A stretch of 64,000 nt of DNA from Chryseobacterium ginsenosidimutans (lineage in GTDB: Bacteria > Bacteroidota > Bacteroidia > Flavobacteriales > Weeksellaceae). The translations under genes and the position numbers were made by a program. Numbering within the stretch: the first letter of the stretch is position 1; every line of letters starts with the position of its first letter. The DNA is taken from NCBI RefSeq assembly GCF_030823405.1, contig NZ_JAUSXC010000001.1, positions 3,083,001-3,147,000 on the forward strand, written 5' to 3'. Positions 34,062-43,552 of this stretch are shown here, piece by piece. The notes under the pieces are model-generated. The model was not told the origin of the DNA. It saw only the letters and a list, made by a program, of their open reading frames with translations, and searched no databases.

Positions 34062-36866
34062 TTGAAACCACAAAAAAGAATATCGATATCAATCCTAGGA
34101 AGAACAATCTTATTTTTCGCATTTGTTCTTCTGGACTTTTCGTTTGCTTTTGCGCAGGTAAAGAAGGATATCGAAATCCATTTTGAAAATGACAGTGTAG
34201 CTGTTGAAAAGGGTTCTACTTTTACTAATTTCTTAGTCATTGAGAATAAAAGTTCTGAAGAAATTATCATTCAAAATATCATGCCTCAGGAAAAATATCC
34301 GGGTTTACTTTTCTATCCCAAAAATGACTTTACCTTAGGTGCCGGTCAGTCTAAAAATCTTCCTGTGAAACTGATCGCCAATGTGGATTTTATGAAACTG
34401 AGATCCAATGAGATCAAATTCCAGGCTTCGTACACCACTCCGACGGCCACCAAAACTGAAAGCACCTCATTCTTCGTTCACAAAGACGAGAACAAAAACA
34501 TCGCAATTTATACGGCATCATATGAAAATTTCATTAATCCCGCTTCTCCCGCTTCCTCAATCTTGTTGATTATAGAAAACCAGGGTTATAGTAAACGAAC
34601 CGTTAAGATTGATTTGCAATCCATTCCTGATGGTTTGGAAATGATGCCAAAACAACAAACTGTATCTCTGGAAGGTTTAGAAAAACAAACAGTTGAGATC
34701 AAAATTGCGGTCAGAAAACAAAATACGCTTTTTCCAGAATTTAATATTAATGTAACCGCCACAGACCTGCTTAATAACGAAATCGTGGGAAACAACACGC
34801 TCCACTTAGTCATTTTATCGAACAACAGACAAATTGCCCGGGGAAACGAAGCAGTGAGCGGAAGTAATTTTGCGGAAATTAGCTACAACGAAAACAGCTC
34901 AGGTTTCAATTTTCTTCAATTGAGAGGAAATACAGCGTTTCGAGTGACCGAAAATTTGAAATCGCGCTTCAATATAGGTGCAGATTACTATCTTGAAGAC
35001 GGCCGTTATAACCTGTATGATACCTGGCTGGAATTGGAAAGAAGAAATACGGTATTACGGGTCGGAAATGTATATGGTAGCGATTACGATTATTCAATTT
35101 CTGGAAGAGGCGGGAAAATTTCTACCCAATTCGGTAAAAAAAATCAGATCGAAATTCTTGCGCTTGAAAATAATTATAACCTGTATGGTACTTATTTTCA
35201 ACAAACAGAAGGATCTACCATGATGGGTGCAAAATATGGTTTTGGGAATGCTAAATCTTTCAATGGGAAAGTGTCCTATCTATTCGACCATGATCCGCGC
35301 TTTAACGTAGATACGCAGGTGGCGAACGCAGTAACCTCGTTTTTAATTAACGATAAACACACAATCCGCACGGAAGTGGGCCTGAGCCACGAAAAAGGCC
35401 TCTCGAACAAAGATGAAAACGCAGGAGCTTCAATGGGAGCCAATTACGATGGAAAAATAGGGAAATGGGATATACAATCTCTTAATTCCTTTGCCACCAA
35501 AAGTTATGCAGGGATCAAAAGGGGATCTTTTTTCTCAAATCAGAGGATCAGCCGTCAATTTTCTGCTTCTCAGCGCGCTTTTATACAATATCAGAATTCT
35601 CAGGTAGACCCCGAATTCCTGAGTTTCCAGAGTGCGCCTACCCAACTTGGGAATACCGCTAATTTGCGTTATTATTTCAACAGTACAGAAGCTTTAGGAT
35701 TAGGTTACCAGTCTTCTTTAAAGAATTGGAATTTCCTACTGTCCCCAAAGGTTGAAAGACAAAAAACAGCCAATTTTTACACATCGCACGAACTTTTTTC
35801 TTACCGGCTGGAAGCCAACATCAGCACAACATTGGGCGACCATGGATTAAACTTGACAGCGGAATATTCTTATTCAAAAGAGGACAATAAAACAGATTGG
35901 TTTAACAGTTTGAAAACAACTTTATCTTACAGGTATAAATCATTCTCCCTCAACGGAACAGCCCAATGGAACGCAACCAATGTTTTTGATTTAAATTCTT
36001 ATTACGATGTAAACCGTAATTTTGCCAACTACAATGTATACGCCTCGTATAATTTCCAGATGCTTAATAATAATCTGATTGGATCTTTCTCAGCCGGAAC
36101 TTCCTATTCGGAACTTTATAAAAACTTAAATAGCAATGTGAGTGGTAATCTGGAATATAAGATTTCGCCTTCATGGTCCAGCACAGGTTATTTTAATCTT
36201 TCTGGGTATAAATCTACGGCTGAATATGCAAGCACTGGCAGCTATTACCAGTTCAGAGTGGGGATTAAAAAATATTTTACCGCAGCCACGGCTCTTGGAA
36301 ACCATAAAGTGACGTTCCAGTTCTTTGAAGATAAAAATTTCAATGGACTTCTGGAGTCAGGCGAACCTGTATTCGCTAATGAAATTGTAAAACTGAACAA
36401 TTATGTCGCGATGACGGATAAAAATGGAAAAGTAATTTTTCAAAATGTGCCTGAAGGTATTTACACACTGAAGGTAAATGAAAGTGCGGGTTCAAGATTG
36501 ATGATGGATCCTGTAATTATGGTCGATAAAAATATCAACCGCAAAGTGGGCCTGGTAAAAAATATCAAGGTAAGTGGGAAATTAACAGAAATCAAACAAG
36601 CCTACGATGTTTTGGAAACGGATGTGACGGGAATAGTGGTGTATGCAAAAAGTGAAGATGGCGTGATCTATACAGCCGTGGTTAACCAAAAAAATGAGTT
36701 TGAGTTTTTCCTGAAAGATGGAAAATACGACCTCTATATTGAAAACGACAAATACAGCTATACACAACCCAACCAAACTATTCAGGTGACAAAAGAAGGT
36801 TATTCAGCAACCGTTATTTTTGAATATAAGAAGAAAGACACAACCATTAAGGTGAAAAAGTTTTAA
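34062..36866 (+). CDS. Usher-like outer-membrane assembly protein
   Basis: The only start that preserves the signal peptide is TTG at 34062, 9 nt after the chaperone stop. The 934-residue protein has a signal peptide ending FAQ (about 32), two Ig/COG1470-like domains (about 33-260) and a long beta-barrel (about 270-745) with many aromatic-rich strands such as NIGADYYLEDGRYNLYDTWL. C-terminal beta-sandwich domains follow from about 750, starting with the SdrD-B-like FFEDKNFNGLLESGEP. Barrel size and flanking periplasmic domains resemble an usher, though no classical FimD plug signature is visible. The assignment rests on context. Confidence 0.6.
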   Translation: MKPQKRISISILGRTILFFAFVLLDFSFAFAQVKKDIEIHFENDSVAVEKGSTFTNFLVIENKSSEEIIIQNIMPQEKYPGLLFYPKNDFTLGAGQSKNLPVKLIANVDFMKLRSNEIKFQASYTTPTATKTESTSFFVHKDENKNIAIYTASYENFINPASPASSILLIIENQGYSKRTVKIDLQSIPDGLEMMPKQQTVSLEGLEKQTVEIKIAVRKQNTLFPEFNINVTATDLLNNEIVGNNTLHLVILSNNRQIARGNEAVSGSNFAEISYNENSSGFNFLQLRGNTAFRVTENLKSRFNIGADYYLEDGRYNLYDTWLELERRNTVLRVGNVYGSDYDYSISGRGGKISTQFGKKNQIEILALENNYNLYGTYFQQTEGSTMMGAKYGFGNAKSFNGKVSYLFDHDPRFNVDTQVANAVTSFLINDKHTIRTEVGLSHEKGLSNKDENAGASMGANYDGKIGKWDIQSLNSFATKSYAGIKRGSFFSNQRISRQFSASQRAFIQYQNSQVDPEFLSFQSAPTQLGNTANLRYYFNSTEALGLGYQSSLKNWNFLLSPKVERQKTANFYTSHELFSYRLEANISTTLGDHGLNLTAEYSYSKEDNKTDWFNSLKTTLSYRYKSFSLNGTAQWNATNVFDLNSYYDVNRNFANYNVYASYNFQMLNNNLIGSFSAGTSYSELYKNLNSNVSGNLEYKISPSWSSTGYFNLSGYKSTAEYASTGSYYQFRVGIKKYFTAATALGNHKVTFQFFEDKNFNGLLESGEPVFANEIVKLNNYVAMTDKNGKVIFQNVPEGIYTLKVNESAGSRLMMDPVIMVDKNINRKVGLVKNIKVSGKLTEIKQAYDVLETDVTGIVVYAKSEDGVIYTAVVNQKNEFEFFLKDGKYDLYIENDKYSYTQPNQTIQVTKEGYSATVIFEYKKKDTTIKVKKF

Positions 36867-36876
36867 ATTTAGAAGT

Positions 36877-38310
36877 ATGAAAACGAGGAGTTTTTTTTTA
36901 GCAGGAATTTTTACCATGTTCTTCGGAGCACCAGTCATGAAAGCTCAAGATGTGTATCTGTCTATCCCTGAAAATAATATTTTTAACAGGACTGAATTTA
37001 CTTCAGTACCTACAAGATTAATGACAAACGCCAATAGAACAAACTGGGATTATACCTTTTTTGGATTAGCGCCAGTAGCTCCAACATTTACCTCTACGTC
37101 CGGACCAACTTTTACTCACTCTTCTTCATTATTTACTTTACCCAATTCTGTTCTTCTTTGGCAGTTAGAAAGTATGGGAGGGCAGTTGCCATCTGTAGGA
37201 CTTTCGGGTTCTTTACCAGGTTTTCAGTTTTTCAGTACAAGTGCTGTAAGATGGTTTGAACCGCCAACGACCGCTCTTGGGGGAGGATTCAACAGAGGAA
37301 ATATCAATTTTACATTTAAAATTCCTGCCTCACAATTTACTGCCAATGTCTTCAGAGCAGGGAATTACTCCATGGATATCACTCAGAATTATAATGACTT
37401 CACACCACGTAATTTCAAAACAATTCTAGTCATTCCTTCATCTATACGATGGGTCACAACCTCTTTAACAAAGTACATTGAAATATCTTCTTTGAATGAC
37501 TATCGAAGTACAAGTGCGCGGGTATGGGATTTAGGGAATACGGAAATTGCGCATACGGTCGATTTTAATTTTTGGGCGAAAGCTGCTGCCAATACTGTTC
37601 AATTCACATCCTCTAAAGGTGTTCCAGGGACCAGAAATATAGCCAGCATTAAATTGGGCAGTAATGGATCTGCACTCACGACCAAAGCCTTATCTGCCAA
37701 TTTTCAGAATTTTTCTGCTGCTAATTTCAGTGTTGTAGCGGGAAACAGAAACAGCTTTACTCCAGAGCTTTATGTGTCTGCGGAAGATTTTAAGAACTAT
37801 TTTTTTGAAGCCGGAACTTATACTTTTGAATTGAACTTCAATGCCGCAAGTACAGATAATTCAATTAACAGTTTGCAAAATACAGCTGTTCAATTAAAGG
37901 TGCTTCCTCGGTCGGAAATTACGATCCCTAGTTCCGGGCGAAATGTAAACTTCAATTTTAATACAGCTGCCCATTACACCAATGGTCAGTCACAAACGAT
38001 TCCGAACCAAATCATATTGTCCAATAACGAGAGTTTTGAACTGTATGTAAAATCGGACGAAAATTATTTCAAGAAAGGCGGTGTCCAGACGAATATCAAT
38101 TCCAACATCTTACAAATTGGCGTTGATGGAAGTTCTGTAAATGCTCCTCTATCCAAAACACCCCAAAAAATACTCTTTAACGGAACGCCGGTTTTGGACC
38201 AGGAATTGAACGTAAGATACACTATACCACCTGCGGGTGCCCAAAGTTTGGTAGGGAAGGAAAACACCACCTACTCTATCAACGTTTTTTATAGCTTTAC
38301 TGCACTTTAA
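36877..38310 (+). CDS. Tip adhesin-like protein with C-terminal pilin domain
   Basis: The 477-residue secreted protein has a signal peptide to about residue 23 (MKAQ) and two novel beta-rich domains (about 25-190 and 190-350) that I do not recognise. The C-terminal domain (about 355-477) matches the pilin subunits: NVNFNFNTAAHYTNGQ parallels VDFNYVNTTDYNSS, NNESFELYVKSD parallels NSSKNFDVKIKSD, and the end is YSINVFYSFTAL. A lectin-like front plus a pilin back is the FimH/tip layout. It lies 10 nt after the usher-like gene. Confidence 0.65.
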   Translation: MKTRSFFLAGIFTMFFGAPVMKAQDVYLSIPENNIFNRTEFTSVPTRLMTNANRTNWDYTFFGLAPVAPTFTSTSGPTFTHSSSLFTLPNSVLLWQLESMGGQLPSVGLSGSLPGFQFFSTSAVRWFEPPTTALGGGFNRGNINFTFKIPASQFTANVFRAGNYSMDITQNYNDFTPRNFKTILVIPSSIRWVTTSLTKYIEISSLNDYRSTSARVWDLGNTEIAHTVDFNFWAKAAANTVQFTSSKGVPGTRNIASIKLGSNGSALTTKALSANFQNFSAANFSVVAGNRNSFTPELYVSAEDFKNYFFEAGTYTFELNFNAASTDNSINSLQNTAVQLKVLPRSEITIPSSGRNVNFNFNTAAHYTNGQSQTIPNQIILSNNESFELYVKSDENYFKKGGVQTNINSNILQIGVDGSSVNAPLSKTPQKILFNGTPVLDQELNVRYTIPPAGAQSLVGKENTTYSINVFYSFTAL

Positions 38311-38340
38311 GAATACTTTCTAAAAAAACTTCTCCTTCTT

Positions 38341-40386
38341 ATGGACCTCTTTAATATCAATAATAAATTCCCTGACCAATCCTCTATCGAGATGTTAAAT
38401 GTTTTCGAAAAAAAATATGCTGATGTTTTTGATTTTTTGGTGTTCTCGGCTGCTAAGATGACCAACATGGAGCTTTGTACCATCAGTATTACCTCAGAAG
38501 GGCAAGTTTATGTTATTGCTTCCAGTGATGCGTCCCTCAATCAGATTTATCCTCAAAATCCTCACTTTCTTTTTGATGATCAGTCTTCGGTTTATGAGTT
38601 TGAGAACTCGGAATTTAAATTTCATAGAAGTTATGCTATCCCTGGTCTTGAGGACAATCTTATTGCTCATTTAAATTTATTTGACAGGGAAGAGAAAAGT
38701 TTAGATAAAGCAGAGGAAGAGTTAGTCAATAAGATCGTGAACCAAGCGTCAAAATGGTATTTGGCTAATGCAGTGGATATCACCGAAAGAATAAAGATGG
38801 AGAATGAAATCTTAGCCGCAAAAGAGTTAGCAGAAAAAGCTTATGCTTTGAAATCGGAATTCGTTGCCAACATGAGCCATGAGATCAGAACTCCATTAAA
38901 TGGTATTATCGGCTTTACAGAGCTGGCTTTAGAAACCAATCTCGACGAAACACAGAGACAGTATTTAGAAATTATCAATCAATCCGGAATATCTTTATAT
39001 AGCATTATCAACGATATTTTGGATTTCTCAAAATTAGAAAAGCAAAAACTTAAGCTTAACATCGATAAAGTAGAGATCGAAGAACTGCTTTCAGAAGCCT
39101 TCAATATTGTTTCGTACGGTATTAATAAAAAGCGCTTAGAAATGCTCATCGATATTGACGAGACCATTCCCAGATATATCTGGACTGATGAGATGCGCTT
39201 AAAACAGGTTTTTGTCAATCTTTTGGGAAATGCTTTAAAATTTACCGAAGCAGGCGAAATTGTATTATATGTTAAAGTTTTAAATGATCTAGGAGAAGGA
39301 AAAAAACTCATCCGATTTGGGGTTCGAGATACGGGTATCGGAATTGATAAGGATAAACAGGCAGAAATTTTCAACGCATTTTCCCAGGAAGATGGCAGTA
39401 TTACAAAAAGATATGGAGGCACTGGTCTGGGATTAATGATTTCGAACCAAATCTTAGCACTTGCCGGAAGTACCATAGAATTAGAAAGTGAACAAGGAAA
39501 AGGTAGTAATTTTTTCTTTGATATTCAATTTGATACTCATGAAGAGGAATATGATTTAAGCTTGACCAATATTAAGAAAGTTTTGATTGTGGACGATAAT
39601 GAAAATAATCGAAAAATCCTTAAGAGGATGTTGGAAAGAAAAAATATCGAGGTTGAGGAATGCGATAGTGGGCTGAAAGCTTTGCTTTTGATCCTGGACA
39701 AGCCAGAATTCGATGTGATCATTATGGATTATCATATGCCGATTATGGACGGCATTGAAACCATTAGAAAAATGAGAAATATTGTTCCGGACACTAATCA
39801 TGCAGCACCCTACATTGTTTTGTACAGTTCATCGGATGACAGCAATTTACAGGATGCATGTAACGAATTGGAAATAAAAAACAGACTTGTAAAACCGATT
39901 CGAATGAAACAGATGTATCAGGTTTTGTCCACCTTAAAGAATTCTGAAAATAAAAAATCAGAGAAAATAAAAAATGTCGCAACGGAAGTTAGTAAACACG
40001 AAATAAAAATTTTAATTGCTGAAGATAATGCTATCAATTTGCTTCTTACCAAGACTTATTTAAAGGACATTCTTCCTCAAGCTTTGATCATCGAAGCAAA
40101 AGATGGAATTGAAGCAGTAGAAAAATATCACAAAGAAAGTCCTGATCTTATTTTAATGGACATTCAAATGCCCCATCTCAATGGCATTGAAGCCACTCGA
40201 AAAATAAGAGCAATGGAAAGCAATATTGAAATCCCTATTATTGCGTTAACCGCAGGGAGTCTTCCTGGAGAAAAGGAAAAATGCCTTCAAGCCGGAATGT
40301 CTGATTTTTTAACCAAACCTTTATTAAAACAAACTCTTTCTGATATGATCAAAAAATGGTCTGGAATAGAAATGAAGGAAAAATAA
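38341..40386 (+). CDS. Cytoplasmic hybrid histidine kinase (GAF-like, HK, two REC)
   Basis: The 681-residue protein lacks membrane segments. A GAF-like N-terminus (about 15-145) precedes HisKA with His180 (ANMSHEIRTP). ATPase boxes are NLLGNALKF, DTGIGI and GGTGLGLM. Receivers have Asp463 (IMDYHMPIMDG) and Asp607 (LMDIQMPHLNG). It begins 30 nt after the tip-like gene with no terminator between, so the fimbrial operon and its signalling genes are probably linked. There is no Hpt domain. Confidence 0.9.
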   Translation: MDLFNINNKFPDQSSIEMLNVFEKKYADVFDFLVFSAAKMTNMELCTISITSEGQVYVIASSDASLNQIYPQNPHFLFDDQSSVYEFENSEFKFHRSYAIPGLEDNLIAHLNLFDREEKSLDKAEEELVNKIVNQASKWYLANAVDITERIKMENEILAAKELAEKAYALKSEFVANMSHEIRTPLNGIIGFTELALETNLDETQRQYLEIINQSGISLYSIINDILDFSKLEKQKLKLNIDKVEIEELLSEAFNIVSYGINKKRLEMLIDIDETIPRYIWTDEMRLKQVFVNLLGNALKFTEAGEIVLYVKVLNDLGEGKKLIRFGVRDTGIGIDKDKQAEIFNAFSQEDGSITKRYGGTGLGLMISNQILALAGSTIELESEQGKGSNFFFDIQFDTHEEEYDLSLTNIKKVLIVDDNENNRKILKRMLERKNIEVEECDSGLKALLLILDKPEFDVIIMDYHMPIMDGIETIRKMRNIVPDTNHAAPYIVLYSSSDDSNLQDACNELEIKNRLVKPIRMKQMYQVLSTLKNSENKKSEKIKNVATEVSKHEIKILIAEDNAINLLLTKTYLKDILPQALIIEAKDGIEAVEKYHKESPDLILMDIQMPHLNGIEATRKIRAMESNIEIPIIALTAGSLPGEKEKCLQAGMSDFLTKPLLKQTLSDMIKKWSGIEMKEK

Positions 40387-40391
40387 ATAAT

Positions 40392-40399
40392 TACCTTTG
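40392..40399 (+). promoter_or_regulatory. Possible internal promoter -7 element
   Basis: TACCTTTG lies 19 nt before the small-kinase ATG. It may allow the kinase/regulator pair to be made without the fimbrial genes. Confidence 0.35.
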
Positions 40400-40417
40400 T
40401 ACGTTGATAGTAAATTT

Positions 40418-41146
40418 ATGGCTGACCTAATTAACGAACTACAATTAAAAATAGAAAGACTTGAAAATGAAATCAATTTTAAGAACGGATTGATCTCGAT
40501 ATTGTCTCATGATTCAAAAGAAATATTCGGAAATTTCCTTTTGCTTATAGAAGCTTTGGAGCAAAAAACAATAAGGGAGGAAGATTTTTTTAACTTGTTG
40601 CCACAAGTAAAAAGCGATGCTCAAAAAAATTTGCAAACCGTTCAAGACAGCACCGCTTGGTTAAAAACGCAATATGGGGAATTTGAGATTAAATCTGTGA
40701 AAATCATGGTATTTGATCTATTTCAGCGTTTAGAAGAAAACTATGCTGTTAAATTAAAAGAAAAAAATATTAACTTTTATTTTAAAGGAGATACAAATTC
40801 ATTCCTCCATACTGATCGCTTGTTGCTAGAATATGTTTTAGACAAAATTCTTAATAATGCAGTTAAATATTCTTTGCCGGGGCAAGATATTCACCTCCAA
40901 TACGTTACAGAAAATAGCGAGGATATAATTTCTGTGGTCGACTTCGGTACGGGAATTGGTGAAAAATATTTATACGCAATATTTAATTATGACAATCCAG
41001 TATTCAATGGTACTGCTGGTGAGACGGGAGTAGGTTTAAGTCTAAAAATTGTTAAAAATTTTGTATCCTTAATGCATGGAAACATAAAAATCGTTTCCAC
41101 TGAAAATAAAGGTACTACAGTTTCCATCTTTTTACCAAAAATTTAA
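40418..41146 (+). CDS. Small cytoplasmic sensor histidine kinase
   Basis: ATG at 40418 is preferred over an in-frame TTG at 40397, which would sit on the promoter-like element. The 242-residue protein opens with a short coiled coil. His31 (ISILSHDSKEIFGN) is the likely phosphoacceptor in an atypical H-box lacking the usual ExRTP. The ATPase has KILNNAVKYS, DFGTGIG and GETGVGLSLK. No sensor or membrane domain, so its input probably comes from a partner such as the hybrid kinase 32 nt upstream. Ends 3 nt before the response regulator. Confidence 0.85.
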   Translation: MADLINELQLKIERLENEINFKNGLISILSHDSKEIFGNFLLLIEALEQKTIREEDFFNLLPQVKSDAQKNLQTVQDSTAWLKTQYGEFEIKSVKIMVFDLFQRLEENYAVKLKEKNINFYFKGDTNSFLHTDRLLLEYVLDKILNNAVKYSLPGQDIHLQYVTENSEDIISVVDFGTGIGEKYLYAIFNYDNPVFNGTAGETGVGLSLKIVKNFVSLMHGNIKIVSTENKGTTVSIFLPKI

Positions 41147-41149
41147 AGA

Positions 41150-41797
41150 ATGAACAATAAAAAAAATGACGCTCGAATTATTGTAGCAGATGATCATGGA
41201 ATCGTCCGGATGGGTTTAATACAAACGATCAAAAGGCTCAGACCCGATGCCATAATTTCTGAAGTAGAAGATTTTAAATCGCTGTATAAAGTAATTTTGA
41301 AAGAAGAATTGGACTTGGCCATCATGGACGTCAATATGCCTAATGGTTCTATTCAGGAAGCAATAGATTACATCAAAATTCACAAACCCGAATTAAAAAT
41401 TCTCATATTTTCTTCTCAAGATGAAGATTTGTACGCCATGCGTTATTTAAAGATGGGTGCTGGTGGCTATCTTAGTAAGCAAAGTTCAACTGCAGTAATT
41501 GAGACCGCTTTAAATGCAATACTCACCACTGGTCGATATATTAGTAACGACGTAAAAGAAGCGATTCTTTTAGAATCATTAAATGGTCCAACAAAAAAAA
41601 CAACTCTTGAATCCCTCTCAGATCGCGAATTGCAAATTGCTAATAAGCTTGCAGAAGGTATTCCCCTCAAAGAACTTTCCAATCAATTGAATCTCCACTC
41701 ATCTACGGTCAGCACTTATAAAAACAGGCTGTTTGATAAGCTGAAAATAAGATCTATACCTGAATTGGTAGAGATACTAAGGTTGTATAATCATTAA
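41150..41797 (+). CDS. LuxR/NarL family response regulator
   Basis: The 215-residue protein has a receiver with acidic DDH at 14-16 and Asp60 (IMDVNMPNGS), then a C-terminal LuxR-type HTH (about 150-212) with LSDRELQIANKLAEG, KELSNQLNLHSSTVSTYK and NRLFDKL. As the terminal gene of the locus it is the natural output of the two kinases. The palindrome before pilin genes 2 and 3 is a reasonable target. Probably dimeric when phosphorylated. Confidence 0.92.
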   Translation: MNNKKNDARIIVADDHGIVRMGLIQTIKRLRPDAIISEVEDFKSLYKVILKEELDLAIMDVNMPNGSIQEAIDYIKIHKPELKILIFSSQDEDLYAMRYLKMGAGGYLSKQSSTAVIETALNAILTTGRYISNDVKEAILLESLNGPTKKTTLESLSDRELQIANKLAEGIPLKELSNQLNLHSSTVSTYKNRLFDKLKIRSIPELVEILRLYNH

Positions 41798-42024
41798 ACA
41801 TTTCTATTCTTTCCTAGAATAGAATTAAGGCTATATTGGTTGCTGAGCTATAAATCATATCCTTTGCTATTCTAATTGGGGTTTTCTTATATTGAGCCCA
41901 TTTGTGTATGCTCATAAGCTTTTTTGCTCTGCAAGATCGTTTATAGTTCCCATCGAGATCTGTAAATCTGATAGGATGATTTACGGTGTAATTATAAGAT
42001 AATGTCGGGTCTTTCTATAATTTC

Positions 42025-42160
42025 TGCTAACGTTTTTCGTCTTGGCAATGTGGCGGATAAGAAAGTAAAAACTTTCAATAATCACAATTTTTTTTAAAAG
42101 GCGATAAACTTCGATTAGCACTAACCCCACCATATTGCCAAACCGATGTCAGCGGTAGCT
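42025..42160. repeat. Palindromic MITE-like element
   Basis: The left arm GCTAACGTTTTTCGTCTTGG (42025-42044) plus CAATGTGGCGG reappears inverted at 42118-42159 as GGCAATATGGTGGGGTTAG plus CTGACATCGG (minus strand). Arms of about 36 nt, imperfect, enclose an AT-rich centre. The rest of 41798-42231 has no gene. Confidence 0.5.
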
Positions 42161-42231
42161 TTTTTACCTATTTTTAGTTGAAGATAGACAATAATTTCAT
42201 TTGATCATTTTTAAATTTAACAGATCTTCAA

Positions 42232-42908
42232 TTAACAAGGAAGCCACCATTGCATAAAAAACAGTTTGCCATTTTTAAGAAAAATATTGATGTGCCCATC
42301 GTAAAGTTCATAATTACCTTCTTTTAATTGGATCATCTGCAATTCTCCCTCACCGTAAACTTTCATAATGCTTGTATTTTGTACTGCATTGGGAAATATT
42401 TCCTGGAGTTGGGCAATGGTGGTGGAAGCATTAAATGTTATCCCTTTGTATAATATAAAATTATTTTTTGTGAATTTAAACTCATCAATAGCAACCTTTT
42501 CCTTTGAATTTTCGAAACGTGAACCATCTTTGTACAAAAATTTGTCCTGTAAATTTTTAGTTGGATCAATATTTTGAAAAGCATAGGCGCATCGGTCTTC
42601 GTGCTCCATTAGTTTAGTGCTGTCTGCTTCTCCAAAGTTTTTCTTAAAATCATTTAAAGAGAAAATCTTTTTACCTTACCATTGAAAAGCATCAGATCAG
42701 CATCAAGAATTTCAATGCTGTTTCGGTGGTTTTCATCAGGTAGTGCAGTTTCTATTACAGAACTTGTTGAAGTTGAGTCAGATTCTTTTTTTGCATAAAC
42801 CTGTTTATTTTCCTGCATTTCTATTTTATAATTCCAGTCTTTATTTCCTTCATTTTTACAAGCTGCAAGGACTAAAAATAAAAAATAGAGAAACTGTATC
42901 TTATTCAT
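42232..42908 (-). pseudogene. Lipoprotein gene split by a single-base frameshift
   Basis: ATG 42908 opens a lipoprotein (MNKIQFLYFLFLVLAAC) whose frame stops at 42654 after KVKRFSL. The next frame continues without a gap as FSLNDFKKNFGEADSTKLME into the 125-codon frame ending at 42232. One missing A in the A5 run near 42675 explains the break. Either a pseudogene, a phase-variable homopolymer or a sequencing error. Function unknown; the second half (TIAQLQEIFPNA, GHINIFLKNGKL) looks like a folded domain. Confidence 0.7.
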
Positions 42909-42958
42909 TTTATGAATTTTAAAGTTGCCTGAGATAGTAGGCAAATAATTATGATACT

Positions 42959-43417
42959 TTACTGATACTTTATTTTACCTGCCGGGAACGCTCGTTTCAT
43001 TTTTTCAATATCTTTTTGAAAAACATCCAGATCTGTTTCAAATACGATATTGTTGGTATTGGTTTCTTTGATCACAAAATCAAAATAGTCTTTCCTGAAA
43101 ATAGAAAAAAGAGACCTGTCCTTAAATGCCAGCTGATGTGTTGTGATCAAAAAGTCATACTCTGAAAAACTGTATTTTATTTTTTCGATCTGTATATTAT
43201 CCCTTTCAATTACACATTTATTTTTGAGATAGGTAGAGATAATAAGTACAGGAAAAATTATGAAACCAAACAAACTAAAAAGCCCGATCCTATAGGTTGG
43301 GGTTTTATGAAGTATGACGCCCCAAATCAGGTTGTAGATCGAAGCACAGCCAATGACAAAACCTATAATTGAATAAAAAATAAGTGTTTTTTTCGCCAGC
43401 GATATCTTTAAATTCAT
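42959..43417 (-). CDS. Hypothetical two-TM membrane protein
   Basis: In this 152-residue protein, residues 10-37 (LIFYSIIGFVIGCASIYNLIWGVIL) and 44-63 form two helices, followed by a cytosolic-looking basic/aromatic domain of about 85 residues. I do not recognise the family. It sits in a run of small minus-strand membrane or lipoprotein genes with similar AT-rich composition, probably island cargo. Confidence 0.6.
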   Translation of the reverse strand: MNLKISLAKKTLIFYSIIGFVIGCASIYNLIWGVILHKTPTYRIGLFSLFGFIIFPVLIISTYLKNKCVIERDNIQIEKIKYSFSEYDFLITTHQLAFKDRSLFSIFRKDYFDFVIKETNTNNIVFETDLDVFQKDIEKMKRAFPAGKIKYQ

Positions 43418-43552
43418 TTGTGGTAACTTCTTTTCGTTAATACTAAGTGAATGGTATAGTGAATTATCTTTTTAATAAACTTACAAAAAAATTAGTTTAG
43501 CGCTTCGGCTTTATTTTCAGGTAAAATAATTAGTTATTTACCAATATCTTTT

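Noticed and set aside
31136..38310. Type IX secretion cargo with C-terminal sorting domains
   Set aside because: The C-termini lack the T9SS type A/B sorting pattern and all share a TAL strand; a chaperone and barrel protein are adjacent.
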